Origin: Shewanella kaireitica
GTDB lineage: Bacteria; Pseudomonadota; Gammaproteobacteria; Enterobacterales; Shewanellaceae
Direction: 5' to 3'
DNA: 64,000 nt
Assembly: GCF_023284045.1 (NCBI RefSeq)
Contig: NZ_JAKIKQ010000007.1
Location: 114,438 to 178,437 of the forward strand
Positions 9,571 through 18,482 of this stretch are shown in pieces. Made by a program: the position numbers and the translations under genes. How positions within the stretch are numbered: position 1 is the first letter of the stretch; each line of letters begins with the position of its first letter. A model generated the notes under the pieces. The model had not been told where the DNA came from, made no database searches, and worked only from the letters and a program-made list of their open reading frames with translations.

Positions 9571-10446
9571 CTAATCCTCTTGGCTAATTTCAGTTAGCTC
9601 TTTGATGAGTGTATTCAATTTTTTATTAAATCGCTGTTTTTGTTTACTGCTTGCGAGCTTCTCTATATCGATTAACAGCATTCCAAATTCTTTAGAGTTA
9701 TTCTCAAGCACGGTTTTATAAGCTTTCGACTTTACGGTGTCTGGTTGGGTCATCAATAACGATAAACTATGTGAAAGCGCCATTTGGTTATGGCGATTTT
9801 TTAATGCTTGGGAAAACAGGCGGATCCATTCATGGCGATACTCTAACCACATATCTAAGGTATCACCACGGGCTACATTATATTCATGTACAGCCAACTT
9901 TTGAGCCGTAGTTAGCTTTCCCATCCACCGCTTAAGGCGTTTCTCAATACGCTTATCGGCCATATCAATGAGTTCAGATTGGCTCTTACCTAGATACTTC
10001 TTATTGAGCTCTTTTTCGTCAACCCTTAACTGTGCAATGATCTGTTCTACTTGTTGGTCTGAAAATGAACTGATAATTGGCACTAACGATGGTTCAACAA
10101 AATCAAACACTCTAGTCCAGTGTGATTTTGCAGAAACAACGTGATCATTCCAAGATTGTAGGGTAAAACTTTGGTTATTAAACTCAGCTAACAACTGCGA
10201 CAGTTGAGCTTGGTAACGGGGGAGTTCTTGAGTGCGATGCCAAACTAAAAATTCATCCAGTGCGACTTCAAACTGGCGCTGTTGCTCATCATTTAACGTG
10301 ACATACTCTTCTAGTTTCCACTCGATAGCCCAGTCGAGAAAATAGTAGCCGACCTTAGTGGAACAACCAGCAAACATAATAAGAATCAACAACCATAAAC
10401 CGAGTTTTTTCACCAATGACCCCATTAAGATGCTTTCATTTAGCAT
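9571..10446 (-). CDS. DUF6279-type lipoprotein
   Basis: Up to 291 residues. A lipoprotein signal ending FAGCS is followed by a largely helical, Gln-, Lys- and Glu-rich body. The 'GYYFLDWAIEWKLEEYVTLNDEQQ' opening resembles the DUF6279 family of uncharacterised gammaproteobacterial lipoproteins. The first ATG has no good Shine-Dalgarno; the eighth codon (ATG at 10425) starts exactly at the signal peptide and may be the true start. Probably attached to the outer membrane; role unknown. Confidence 0.72.
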   Translation of the reverse strand: MLNESILMGSLVKKLGLWLLILIMFAGCSTKVGYYFLDWAIEWKLEEYVTLNDEQQRQFEVALDEFLVWHRTQELPRYQAQLSQLLAEFNNQSFTLQSWNDHVVSAKSHWTRVFDFVEPSLVPIISSFSDQQVEQIIAQLRVDEKELNKKYLGKSQSELIDMADKRIEKRLKRWMGKLTTAQKLAVHEYNVARGDTLDMWLEYRHEWIRLFSQALKNRHNQMALSHSLSLLMTQPDTVKSKAYKTVLENNSKEFGMLLIDIEKLASSKQKQRFNKKLNTLIKELTEISQED

Positions 10447-10552
10447 AGAACATGGTTTGGTTTATGGTCTAGTAACAAAATGTATAACTCTTGTAGGCTT
10501 TGTCAGTCATATCTAAGTAACTATTAGACATAACCGGCGCCGTACAAAATGG

Positions 10553-11581
10553 CTAAGAGCAGCTACCGATTAATGTTTGATATTGGCTAGCACAAACTAA
10601 ATAACTTTCAGCCTGCTTGATTTTGTCTGTATCTGCATTGAGTTTTCCATCGAGTGTCATGCTATCAAAAGCCATTTGCAGTGCCCAACAAACGGCAAAT
10701 ACCCAATAGAGATCAACCGCTGCTGGTATCGCATCTTGAGCATGATGGTTAAGATTTGCTTGGTTACTTAAATAGCTTTCAATTAGCCATTGTCGCTGCT
10801 TTGATGACAGTGAATGGCTTGAAATAACAGAAGCTAGATCGCATAAGGGATGAGAGCTACAAGCATATTCAAAATCGATACAATTGAGCCTATCCTGCAC
10901 AAGCAGAATATTAAATGGATTTAAATCCCGGTGGCTAAATTGGTTTTTAATTAGGCAACGTTCATGCAAAGAAAGCATCTCAGAAATGGCATTATCTTGT
11001 GCGAGTAACAGCTCAAATTGGTGTAACCAAGCTGCCGATGACGAAGAGGAACTACTTCGCTGAAAAAGCAATTGCTGTTGCATTTGGCTTAAGCGTGAAT
11101 AATAGATCTGCCACTGCTGTTCTACTGTGATAACATTTTTAGGTATTGGTAGCTCTTTCAAACCATTCAGTAGTTGCAGTAATAGCTGTTCAGCTTTGGG
11201 CCAACTTTGCTCGGTATTCGATATAGGGTGCGAGCTATTAGCACTGTTCAGTTCATTCCAGCTACGATTATCATTTTGTGCAAGAAACTGACTCAAATAG
11301 AAGTCTTTCTCAGGGCTTATATAAACAATATTAGGCGCAAAACCTGCTTCACTGGCATCACGCCACGCAGCAACCTCACTGCGTCGGTCACAGATCTGCG
11401 TACTTGCCCAACTATTAAGCCTTAATACCCATTCAGATTCACTGCCTTTGCTCGCGTGTACCCCTCGAACATAGTAGTTACGATTACTCAGCCCTTGAGT
11501 TAGCGAAGCTATCACGCTTACCTGACTTAGCCCTGCAGCGGTGAGATAGTGCGCCAACTCTTGCTTGAGCGACTCACTCAC
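10553..11581 (-). CDS. Thiamine kinase-like phosphotransferase (APH/choline kinase fold)
   Basis: 342 residues with the aminoglycoside/choline kinase fold. An N-terminal lobe with 'LTQGLSNRNYYV' is followed by the catalytic 'FSHRDLNPFNILL' (HxDxxxxN) and 'NCIDFEYACSSHPLCDLA' (metal-binding Asp). It is the last gene of the TPP-riboswitch operon, starting with GTG one base after the PnuC-type gene stop, so phosphorylation of imported thiamine is the likely job. In E. coli thiK also lies close to hinT and ycfL, both found about 4 kb away here. ThiK of E. coli is shorter (274 aa), so direct orthology is inference. Confidence 0.7.
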   Translation of the reverse strand: MSESLKQELAHYLTAAGLSQVSVIASLTQGLSNRNYYVRGVHASKGSESEWVLRLNSWASTQICDRRSEVAAWRDASEAGFAPNIVYISPEKDFYLSQFLAQNDNRSWNELNSANSSHPISNTEQSWPKAEQLLLQLLNGLKELPIPKNVITVEQQWQIYYSRLSQMQQQLLFQRSSSSSSSAAWLHQFELLLAQDNAISEMLSLHERCLIKNQFSHRDLNPFNILLVQDRLNCIDFEYACSSHPLCDLASVISSHSLSSKQRQWLIESYLSNQANLNHHAQDAIPAAVDLYWVFAVCWALQMAFDSMTLDGKLNADTDKIKQAESYLVCASQYQTLIGSCS

Positions 11582-12238
11582 TTAAGCAATACCAGACGAC
11601 AATGGCATACTGCCTTGCTGAGCATGCATTTTTTTCCGCCACATTAAGTAACCAAACACCACCATAATCACATAAAAAACAAAAAGTGCAGCTGTTAACA
11701 TCAAGCCTTTACTGACATATAGGTAGATAGAAACGGCATCAATCACAAACCAGTAAATCCAGTTCTCAAGTACCTTTTTTGCCACTAAGAATGTACTCAT
11801 GACAGCAAAACATGTGGTTGCAGCGTCTAAATAAGGGAAAGAGGCTTGAGTCTGAGTTGCCATAAAGTAGCCAATAACAACTGACATTAAGCTGGTTCCA
11901 GCAATAAGCTTCAGATGAGTCGACAAGCTCCAGGAGACAATATTAACCCCTTCATGGGCTTTTCCACCTTTAGTCCACATCCAATAACCATAGACCGCCA
12001 TTGCCATGTAATAAACGTTTAGCACAGACTCCATCAGCAAGGAGACTTTCCAAAATAGCACGGTATAAATTGCCGTACTGGTTAATGCTGCTGGCCAACA
12101 CCAAACGCTGCCTCTCATTGCGAATATGAGGTAAGCCAATGCTAGTAATACCGCGACAGCTTCCCAGCCAGTAAGTGCTTGGGCATCACTAAATACAGCA
12201 GCAAATCCCTCATTAGTCAGTAGCCAAAAATCTGCCAT
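11582..12238 (-). CDS. pnuT: PnuC-family transporter, probably for thiamine (PnuT)
   Basis: 218-residue inner-membrane protein with about seven membrane helices and the PnuC-family pattern, including 'YYMAMAVYGYWMWTKGGK' and 'ENWIYWFVIDAVSIYLYVSKGL'. PnuC proteins move nicotinamide riboside, and relatives called PnuT move thiamine by facilitated diffusion with trapping by phosphorylation. The choice of thiamine rests on context: an upstream TPP riboswitch, a TonB receptor, a thiamine-binding protein and a kinase in the same direction. A possible terminator lies between this gene and the gene before it. Confidence 0.8.
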   Translation of the reverse strand: MADFWLLTNEGFAAVFSDAQALTGWEAVAVLLALAYLIFAMRGSVWCWPAALTSTAIYTVLFWKVSLLMESVLNVYYMAMAVYGYWMWTKGGKAHEGVNIVSWSLSTHLKLIAGTSLMSVVIGYFMATQTQASFPYLDAATTCFAVMSTFLVAKKVLENWIYWFVIDAVSIYLYVSKGLMLTAALFVFYVIMVVFGYLMWRKKMHAQQGSMPLSSGIA

Positions 12239-12271
12239 GAAACCATTTCTCTCTATTCAATATCTTTTAAA

Positions 12272-12315
12272 GCAAAAAATAAAAAGCCACAAAGCATAAT
12301 GAATACCCTGTGACT
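12272..12315 (-). terminator. Possible intrinsic terminator inside the thiamine operon
   Basis: A 7-bp stem (12285-12291 with 12309-12315, one G-U pair) and a 17-base loop is followed on the minus strand by a long T-rich tract (12272-12284). It lies between the YkoF-like gene and pnuT. It could reduce expression of pnuT and the kinase relative to the receptor, or separate a second transcript. Confidence 0.5.
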
Positions 12316-12336
12316 CATTCTTTTTATCACACGTGC

Positions 12337-12597
12337 TTATTCACTATGGCTCAAATCTAGCTCACCACCAATGAACTTACACACAAATACGGCTTTGCCC
12401 CACTTCTCGTGAGCGGCTTCCATCTCGGTTGCCAACATTGCCATGACTTCAGCATATTCACCACACACTTGAGTCGCCATTGCGTTAGTCACGCGATGGA
12501 TATTGTCGTAGCTATCGACTCGACCAATAAACCACTTTATAGGGTCCAAATAGTTGTCTTGTAATGGATAGCAACTTATCTCTGCTGTTAACTTCAT
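12337..12597 (-). CDS. YkoF-like thiamine/HMP-binding protein
   Basis: 86 residues from the ATG at 12597, chosen because AAGG lies 8 bases upstream; a longer frame to 12630 lacks a site. The 'KLTAEISCYPLQDNY' start, an alternation of strand and helix, and 'ATEMEAAHEKWGKAVFVCKF' match a single ferredoxin-like domain of the YkoF / thiamine-binding (MTH1187-like) group. B. subtilis YkoF binds thiamine or its HMP precursor. Its place between the TonB receptor and PnuT supports a role in thiamine handling. No signal peptide is visible, so it should be cytoplasmic. Confidence 0.68.
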   Translation of the reverse strand: MKLTAEISCYPLQDNYLDPIKWFIGRVDSYDNIHRVTNAMATQVCGEYAEVMAMLATEMEAAHEKWGKAVFVCKFIGGELDLSHSE

Positions 12598-12653
12598 ATT
12601 GATGACCTTAATATTGATAACGTGTAACAAGATTTAAACTTAATACTCAGTAA

Positions 12654-14840
12654 TTACATAAACTTAACGTTTACTGTCAGTCCTAGCTGACGCGGATCAC
12701 CATAGCGTATATATTGCTTATCTGCCCAGCCTAAATCAGGCTCATTGCCGAAATAGAACCCACGAACACCATATTTTTCATCAAATAGATTACGCCCCCA
12801 AAGGTACGCTGACCACATATCTGCTTCATAGCCTATTTTGGCATTAAAAATTTGATAGGCATCTGATTTTGATTCATTACTGTCTGAATAGTAGAAATCG
12901 CTTTTTCCACTAGCATTTACGTTAGCAAACCAGCCAGAGTCAGTACGATAAGTTCCGCCAACACTGAAGGTAAAGTTTGGCGAATGGGCTAACTCTCTAC
13001 CAGATAGATCGACAATGCCACCATACTTATCTTCATACTGATAATCGCCATACTCGGTTTCTAACCAACCCAAACTTGTGTAAAGGTGCAAATTATCCGT
13101 TGCGTACCAATTTGCATCCAATTCGGCACCATAGTTAGATGACGTACCAGCATTCTCAGTGTAAAGAATAAATCGCTGTGGGTTATTTGGATCTTGCTGT
13201 GAAGCAGAAACCTGTTGGTTCTTCCTATCCATATAGAACAGTGCAAGGTTTGTAGTTGCGTTCCCCTCTAACCAAGATGACTTTAAGCCAAGTTCGTAAT
13301 TATACAATGTTTCAGTATCGTACTCTTTTTTATCAGATAATTCTGGCGGAAGAGACATATTAAAACCACCAGCTTTATAGCCTTTAGCTACTCTAAAGTA
13401 GGTTTCTTGAGTATCACTCAACGCCTTGCTGATGGCGAGATGGCCGCCCCACATATTCTCACTTGGGTCAAATTCATCTTTATTACTGTCGCTATAATTA
13501 CTCTCACGGCGTTCAAGTCTTAAGCCGACAGATAAAGCATAACCAGAGCCTAAATCTGAATCAGTCTGAGCAAATATAGCGTAGTTTATAGCACTATATT
13601 CTGATTGTAAGACTTCATCAGGATAGCCGTTATATTCTGAGTAAAGATCATTATCTTCTTCCAAGTCCATACCATAAAGACCGACTAACCAGTCTGTAGA
13701 ATCACCAAAAATTCGACCAGCTTCAGTTGAGCTAAAACGAAATTCCTGCGTAATGGTAGTTCTATCTCCTTTTTTGTCCCAAAGGTAATTATATTCACAA
13801 GGGATCAAATCCTCTGTACTACCATCTCCGTTGGAGTCATAGTCATCAGTACACAGTTTACTGCCCCAGTAATCTGGATTTGACCAATCACCATCATATG
13901 CGTGTTCATGATCTGTTTTTGCGTAGGAAGTGAGCGAGGTTAACTCAAACATTTCAGCACCTGAATAGGTGATCTTAAAGCCTGTTCCTGTTGTTTGCTG
14001 TGTATCTTTTCCAGGTTGATCTGTTTGAGTATCAAAGCCGTTGTTATCTAATGTCCATGCATCATAGCCATTATCATAATCAGCATACATTAGCGTTAAA
14101 TCGACCTGCAAACTGTTCGTGGCATACCAGCGCAATTTTGCTCGCCCGGTAAACTCATCGCGTTTATTAGTATCACTCACGCCAAGATAAAGATTATCTC
14201 TATAGCCATCTTGCTGATGTTGTTGTAGTGACACTCGATAAAGTAAATTACCAGAATCTGTCAGTGGGCCAGAGCTAAACCCGCTAAAAGTTTGCAAGTT
14301 ATCGTCACCAAGTGAAACCTCTGCGCCGTTTTCAAATACATCAGTAGGATCGTTACTCTTAAGGTAGATAAGACCGGCTAACGCGTTAGCTCCATACTGC
14401 GTACCTTGTGGGCCTCGCAGCACTTCAACTTGCTGCAAGTCATACATGCTCGAAACCATGCCCAAACCTGATAAGTCAATATCATCAACAATAAAACCGA
14501 CTGATGAGTTAGGTGCACCTTGATACTCTTCTTGTTCACCTACGCCACGAATTTGGAAATACTTTGGACGTGAACTACCACCAGACCAGTTAAAGTTAGC
14601 AATAGAATTTAAGACGTCTTCGAAGTGCTGTGCACCTTCATCCTCAATCTGTTGCTGATCAATAACCGTTACGCTCGAGGGCATTTTATCTAAGCTAGTA
14701 CCACGAAAATCGGAAGTAACAACCATCACTTCCATATCGTCTGTAGGTGTATCTGTGGTGGTTTCAGACAGCGCAGGCTGTGAAATTAGCGCTGACATAA
14801 CTGCTAGCGCAACAGGAGAATAAACTTTTGGATATAACAT
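12654..14840 (-). CDS. TonB-dependent outer-membrane receptor, probably for thiamine
   Basis: 728-residue TonB-dependent receptor. A signal peptide (about 1-25) precedes a TonB-box-like 'MEVMVVTS'. The plug domain (about 50-170) contains 'QVEVLRGPQGTQYGANALAG', and the rest is a 22-strand-type beta-barrel with many aromatic strand ends. Substrate choice is by regulation: the gene sits directly behind a TPP riboswitch and heads a set with a PnuC-type transporter and thiamine-binding protein. This corresponds to the thiamine receptor (Omr1-type) seen by comparative genomics in gammaproteobacteria. Shine-Dalgarno GAGG precedes the ATG. Confidence 0.85.
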   Translation of the reverse strand: MLYPKVYSPVALAVMSALISQPALSETTTDTPTDDMEVMVVTSDFRGTSLDKMPSSVTVIDQQQIEDEGAQHFEDVLNSIANFNWSGGSSRPKYFQIRGVGEQEEYQGAPNSSVGFIVDDIDLSGLGMVSSMYDLQQVEVLRGPQGTQYGANALAGLIYLKSNDPTDVFENGAEVSLGDDNLQTFSGFSSGPLTDSGNLLYRVSLQQHQQDGYRDNLYLGVSDTNKRDEFTGRAKLRWYATNSLQVDLTLMYADYDNGYDAWTLDNNGFDTQTDQPGKDTQQTTGTGFKITYSGAEMFELTSLTSYAKTDHEHAYDGDWSNPDYWGSKLCTDDYDSNGDGSTEDLIPCEYNYLWDKKGDRTTITQEFRFSSTEAGRIFGDSTDWLVGLYGMDLEEDNDLYSEYNGYPDEVLQSEYSAINYAIFAQTDSDLGSGYALSVGLRLERRESNYSDSNKDEFDPSENMWGGHLAISKALSDTQETYFRVAKGYKAGGFNMSLPPELSDKKEYDTETLYNYELGLKSSWLEGNATTNLALFYMDRKNQQVSASQQDPNNPQRFILYTENAGTSSNYGAELDANWYATDNLHLYTSLGWLETEYGDYQYEDKYGGIVDLSGRELAHSPNFTFSVGGTYRTDSGWFANVNASGKSDFYYSDSNESKSDAYQIFNAKIGYEADMWSAYLWGRNLFDEKYGVRGFYFGNEPDLGWADKQYIRYGDPRQLGLTVNVKFM

Positions 14841-14902
14841 AGGACCTCAAATTTTAATTTTGAGATCCGGCAACATAAAGAAGCGATCGGGAAATGAATT
14901 GT

Positions 14903-15023
14903 GGCCCATTCCTACGCCGGTATTAGCCGGATCAGGTTCAAAGGGTTTGTTTTTCAACATCTCAGTTAAGCCTATAAAATTACAACTTTCGCTCTATAGA
15001 CTTTAACACCCCTTGGCCTGGCC
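14903..15023 (-). promoter_or_regulatory. TPP riboswitch (THI element)
   Basis: On the minus strand the region begins and ends with GGCC complementary arms. It contains the conserved elements in order: GGGGTG near 15012-15007, CTGAGA near 14964-14959, ACCCTTTGAACCTGATC (14947-14931), and GGCTAATACCGGCGTAGGAA (14930-14911). This is the thiamine pyrophosphate aptamer. It lies about 60 bases before the TonB receptor start. The short distance suggests control by sequestration of the ribosome-binding site or an early terminator that I did not resolve. High TPP should switch the operon off. Confidence 0.95.
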
Positions 15024-15082
15024 GATTATACATGAATTTTACAAAAGCATGACACCCTTCTTGCGTTACCTGAACGTTTCGC

Positions 15083-15112
15083 ATAAAAAAACGCCAAACC
15101 TGCTGACGTTTT
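15083..15112 (-). terminator. Intrinsic terminator after ycfL
   Basis: An imperfect 8-bp stem (with one G-U pair) is followed by a run of seven T on the minus strand, about 30 bases after the ycfL stop. It insulates the hinT-ycfL set from the TPP riboswitch that follows. Confidence 0.7.
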
Positions 15113-15143
15113 ATTAACATATGTGAACTTGAGCTGTTAAAGC

Positions 15144-15533
15144 TTAATTTGAAAATGCTTTTCTTACGTACAGTTCAAATCGGCTAGCATTAGCATTTGG
15201 TGCAACGGCAGATACTTGTAGCTGTTGCTTACCATGAAGCTTAACCGACTTCCAACTGACACCTTCATCATCAATTGTCATACCGCTAGTATCGAACCAA
15301 GTAAATTTGTACTGTAAGCGTAAATCTGTAGAAACTTTGCTGACAATAGTACCACTTCCTTGCAGGAATCCTCCCTCAGGACGAGCCATTACACTTTGAA
15401 CTTCGACCTCTTTACCAAAGGTACTATTATCTATTCGCACTTCACCTTTAGAGCCTGCCATCAGGCCTGCTGTATGTGGCGCACATGCTGTAACAAATAA
15501 GACTGTGAACAAGGCTAAGATCAGTTTTTTCAT
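15144..15533 (-). CDS. ycfL: YcfL-like lipoprotein (DUF1425)
   Basis: 129 residues with a lipoprotein signal (FVTACAP, Cys17) and a single beta-rich domain with 'QYKFTWFDTSGMTIDDEGVSW', which is characteristic of YcfL (DUF1425). Its neighbour hinT and the close thiK-like gene reproduce the E. coli order hinT-ycfL-lpoB-thiK with lpoB absent and other genes inserted. Function unknown; YcfL has been suggested to affect the envelope. AGGGAA precedes the ATG. Confidence 0.85.
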   Translation of the reverse strand: MKKLILALFTVLFVTACAPHTAGLMAGSKGEVRIDNSTFGKEVEVQSVMARPEGGFLQGSGTIVSKVSTDLRLQYKFTWFDTSGMTIDDEGVSWKSVKLHGKQQLQVSAVAPNANASRFELYVRKAFSN

Positions 15534-15584
15534 GTTAGTTCCCTGAAATATACTCTTTGATTGTTAATACAAGAATAAGCTAGT

Positions 15585-16055
15585 TTAGTCGATTAAGAAA
15601 TGTGCTCTTGCGGTAGCGATTAAATGCTTACGGTTAGTCTGCCAGCAATTAATACTCACATTTGCCACCCGCCGGCCTTGTCGAGTGATCTTACACTCTG
15701 CAAAGCTATCTTTATGGTAACCAGCCCTTAAATAATCAATGGAAAAATCCACAACTTTAGGGACTTTACTGGTTTGCATAAACACCATTAATTGAACGAT
15801 TGCGGACATCTCCATGAAACCCGCTATAACGCCCCCATGAAGTGCAGGTAATACTGGATTACCAATATTGTCATCCTTTGCGGGTAGTTTAAAGATTAAC
15901 TCATCACCAAACCGGTCGACTTCCATGCCAATGAATTTTGCGTAGGGGACATGTTCCAGTAGATGCCCAAAATCATTGAGCTCTGTGGCTTTACGAATAA
16001 TACTTTTTACATCGAGCTTTGCTTGTTCACACTCATCAGCGCTTGGGTTAATCAT
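15585..16055 (-). CDS. PaaI-type hotdog-fold thioesterase (second of pair)
   Basis: 156-residue hotdog-fold protein. The helix-turn motif 'NPVLPALHGGVIAGFMEMSAIVQL' with the HGG core is the PaaI/4HBT acyl-CoA thioesterase signature, followed by 'VVDFSIDYLRAGYHKDSFAECKITRQGRRVANVSI'. It overlaps the previous thioesterase gene by 8 bases. Likely a hydrolase of acyl-CoA or aryl-CoA; the substrate is not visible. The GGGGAA upstream of the ATG lies within the preceding gene, so the two are coupled. Confidence 0.85.
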   Translation of the reverse strand: MINPSADECEQAKLDVKSIIRKATELNDFGHLLEHVPYAKFIGMEVDRFGDELIFKLPAKDDNIGNPVLPALHGGVIAGFMEMSAIVQLMVFMQTSKVPKVVDFSIDYLRAGYHKDSFAECKITRQGRRVANVSINCWQTNRKHLIATARAHFLID

Positions 16056-16551
16056 TACGTGGTTCCCCCATTAATGCCTGTCTAAACTCTTCACCGACCA
16101 TTTCGGGGCTAATACGCATAAATGAACCCACCGCATGGGCAATCGGATCATCTATAGAGTCTTGATAAGCAATCGCTCGAGTAAAAGCAACGCTAGATGA
16201 CAATTTATAGCACTGGGCGAAGCCGTATACTGGTTTAAAAGGCTCTGCAGGTTTCATGTAATCAACTCTAAGATCGAGCGTTGGTGAAATCTCTAACGAG
16301 CGAAACTTATCAAAAATAGAGCAAACAACAGCACAACCACTAGCAGTATCCATTAAGGTTGTGATAACACCGCCATGAATGACGCCAGTATCTGGATAAC
16401 CGATAAGTTGAGTGTCATAGGGAAGCTCCATAAGGACATGTTTGCTACTGCCTTCAAGCACTTTCAGTTTTAACTTTTGGCATTGAGTGAGCTGCGCTAC
16501 AAATCGACTTGCCATCTCCGTTAACGGGAAAACATCGGCAGTTTCTTTCAT
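16048..16551 (-). CDS. PaaI-type hotdog-fold thioesterase (first of pair)
   Basis: 167-residue hotdog-fold protein with '[23 protein letters not shown]' (HGG motif and downstream Asp) and '[37 protein letters not shown]', typical of PaaI-like acyl-CoA thioesterases. It overlaps hinT by 4 bases (ATGA) and the next thioesterase by 8, forming a tight hinT-thioesterase-thioesterase set. Tandem members may form a heteromer or use different acyl chains; this is inference. Confidence 0.85.
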   Translation of the reverse strand: MKETADVFPLTEMASRFVAQLTQCQKLKLKVLEGSSKHVLMELPYDTQLIGYPDTGVIHGGVITTLMDTASGCAVVCSIFDKFRSLEISPTLDLRVDYMKPAEPFKPVYGFAQCYKLSSSVAFTRAIAYQDSIDDPIAHAVGSFMRISPEMVGEEFRQALMGEPRND

Positions 16552-16904
16552 CGATTTTTACTCAACATAGGTCCTAATGAGTGACCTCCAACTAGGTGCA
16601 TATGAATATGAAACACTTCTTGTCCAGCGTGTTCATTGCAGTTCATGATCAATCGATAACCATCTTCAGCAATTCCCTCTTCTTGCGCTAGCTTAGCCGC
16701 TACAGACATCATTCTTCCGAGCGCCTTTTCATCCGAGGCTTTTATATCATTTGCTGTAGGGATGAGGTGGTTAGGAATGATCAGAATGTGAGTAGGAGCT
16801 TGAGCACTAATGTCTCTAAATGCGGTTACCAGCTCATCTTGAAATAGAATATCTGCGGGGATCTCACGTCGAATAATTTTACTGAATATGGTTTCTTCGG
16901 CCAC
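16548..16904 (-). CDS. hinT: HinT purine nucleoside phosphoramidase
   Basis: 118-residue HIT protein. It carries the histidine triad His99-x-His101-x-His103 followed by LVGG, plus the N-terminal '[19 protein letters not shown]'. HinT hydrolyses AMP-lysine and related adenosine phosphoramidates in the cytoplasm. First gene of a coupled set with two thioesterases, and ycfL follows after 50 bases. Length and sequence match E. coli HinT (119 aa). Confidence 0.95.
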   Translation of the reverse strand: MAEETIFSKIIRREIPADILFQDELVTAFRDISAQAPTHILIIPNHLIPTANDIKASDEKALGRMMSVAAKLAQEEGIAEDGYRLIMNCNEHAGQEVFHIHMHLVGGHSLGPMLSKNR

Positions 16905-17162
16905 TTTGCTGTCCTCGTTAACATAAGTTATCTTCTAGTATACTCGAAAAAGTGCATCAAGCGATTGACGATTTTTGGCGTGCAATCAGCAAAGTAAACT
17001 TTGGATAAGAGTCAATTTGTAGCGATAAAGGTTAAAATAAATAGGCTTAAAGTCGCCATACATAAAAGCGACAACAACTATCTGCAGCACTAATGAATTC
17101 AATCCAAGCAGCGCCGAGGCCTAGCGCTGTTAGATTCACCTAATGCAAAAGGTTGATGCTAA

Positions 17163-17798
17163 TTACAAGACAACTTCATGCATGTTTGTTTGAGCCCATG
17201 CGATTGCTTGTCCGCGGCTCGATACACCTATTTTTCTAAAGGCTCTATACAGATGAGTTTTAATGGTACTTTCACTTACAAACAATTGATTTGCAATATC
17301 AATATTAGTACTACCAGATCGTAATACCTGCAATACCTCTCGCTCTCGCATGGTCAAAGTATCAGACTCTTCATCTTCTTCCACATCTTTTAGGTGCGCT
17401 CGATTAAATTCATCAGGAATTGCCGTTTGTCCATGTACAATTTTAGACATTCCAATACCGATGCTGTCTAAGGTTGCATCAGAGTAGAAAACACCAGCAG
17501 TGATATTTTGCTGAACTAAAAACCGAGCATCGACTTGCTGAGGGTAATGTATAAACACAACCCGCACACCACTGCGCTCTTTATCCAATTTCTTCTGGAT
17601 TTGATATGCCTTTTGAATATCTACACTTGAAAGATCGATTAACACTAGGCCAACACGATTCTCAGTAAAATTATCTATAATATTATCTGGCGCAACATTA
17701 TGAATTTTGACTAAAAACTGTTGGGGCCAACGAGTATTAAGCAGATCAACTAATATTTGTGAGCGGGTAACCATAACCCAGTGCATAACCTTAAACAT
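17163..17798 (-). CDS. LuxR-family regulator, CsgD-like
   Basis: 211 residues from the ATG at 17798, which has GGAG six bases upstream; a longer GTG frame to 17852 is unlikely. An N-terminal receiver-like domain (about 1-125) with 'VGLVLIDLSS' is followed by an acidic linker. The C-terminal LuxR helix-turn-helix (about 147-205) includes 'LTMREREVLQVLRSGSTNIDIANQL' split around the recognition helix 'SESTIKTHLYRAFRKIG'. The overall layout is like CsgD/VpsT regulators of biofilm matrix genes. No linked kinase or matrix gene is present. The target genes cannot be read here. Confidence 0.8.
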   Translation of the reverse strand: MFKVMHWVMVTRSQILVDLLNTRWPQQFLVKIHNVAPDNIIDNFTENRVGLVLIDLSSVDIQKAYQIQKKLDKERSGVRVVFIHYPQQVDARFLVQQNITAGVFYSDATLDSIGIGMSKIVHGQTAIPDEFNRAHLKDVEEDEESDTLTMREREVLQVLRSGSTNIDIANQLFVSESTIKTHLYRAFRKIGVSSRGQAIAWAQTNMHEVVL

Positions 17799-18482
17799 CC
17801 GACTCTCCATGTTTATCGTAAAACTATCCTTGTGTGTATAAGTGTAATACACATTAAAGATAATAAACGAACAAAAAGAATTAAATATTGAAATATTCTA
17901 ATGTTCAAGGTGCTAACACTACATCAGCCTTCAATACCTACATATGTAGCTAATACAACTATATAGATAGCACTAATGACTGACTTGCCAAAATGAATAA
18001 TATTTAAGTGAAGTTATATATTTACAGCCAATAGACATAGAACACTTAAAATCACCTATCGGTTAAACTTAAAGTGATAGTGTAAAAGACAAACCCCACA
18101 GCCAGTAAAACCACTAAGTATCTGAATTAAAACTCTTTACACATGAAAAAACAAATAAAGGTGAAGATAGCTATTTAAAATCATGAATTTATATCCCTTT
18201 TAATATGCCCTCTGTAAAAAGCATTCCTGTTAACTGCATTATAATACTTAATAACAAAAATTTAATTCATGTTTTTTATTTTTCGGCTCATAACTTCAGT
18301 GCTTCATGCTATTAGAACAAATAGTTATTAATTACAATCTAATTACAGAAAGTTTGCTATCACTTTTTCAGCGACAACAACTTAATGTACTATGGCTCAA
18401 AAAATTCATAAGCACCGAAAGTAGAGTATTTAATTTAAAAACTATACTTCAGATTAGAGTTTGGTGTTCGTACGAGTATAAG
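17799..18482. other. Long AT-rich intergenic region upstream of the CsgD-like gene
   Basis: About 680 very AT-rich bases. A 61-codon plus-strand frame at 18306-18491 lacks a Shine-Dalgarno and has unlikely composition, so I do not call it. A long, AT-rich control region is usual for CsgD-type genes, which integrate many regulators. I could not identify individual sites. Confidence 0.45.

Noticed and set aside
17109..17129. CAGCGC/GCGCTG hairpin after the CsgD-like gene
   Set aside because: Six base pairs only and no T run on the minus strand, so not called as a terminator.
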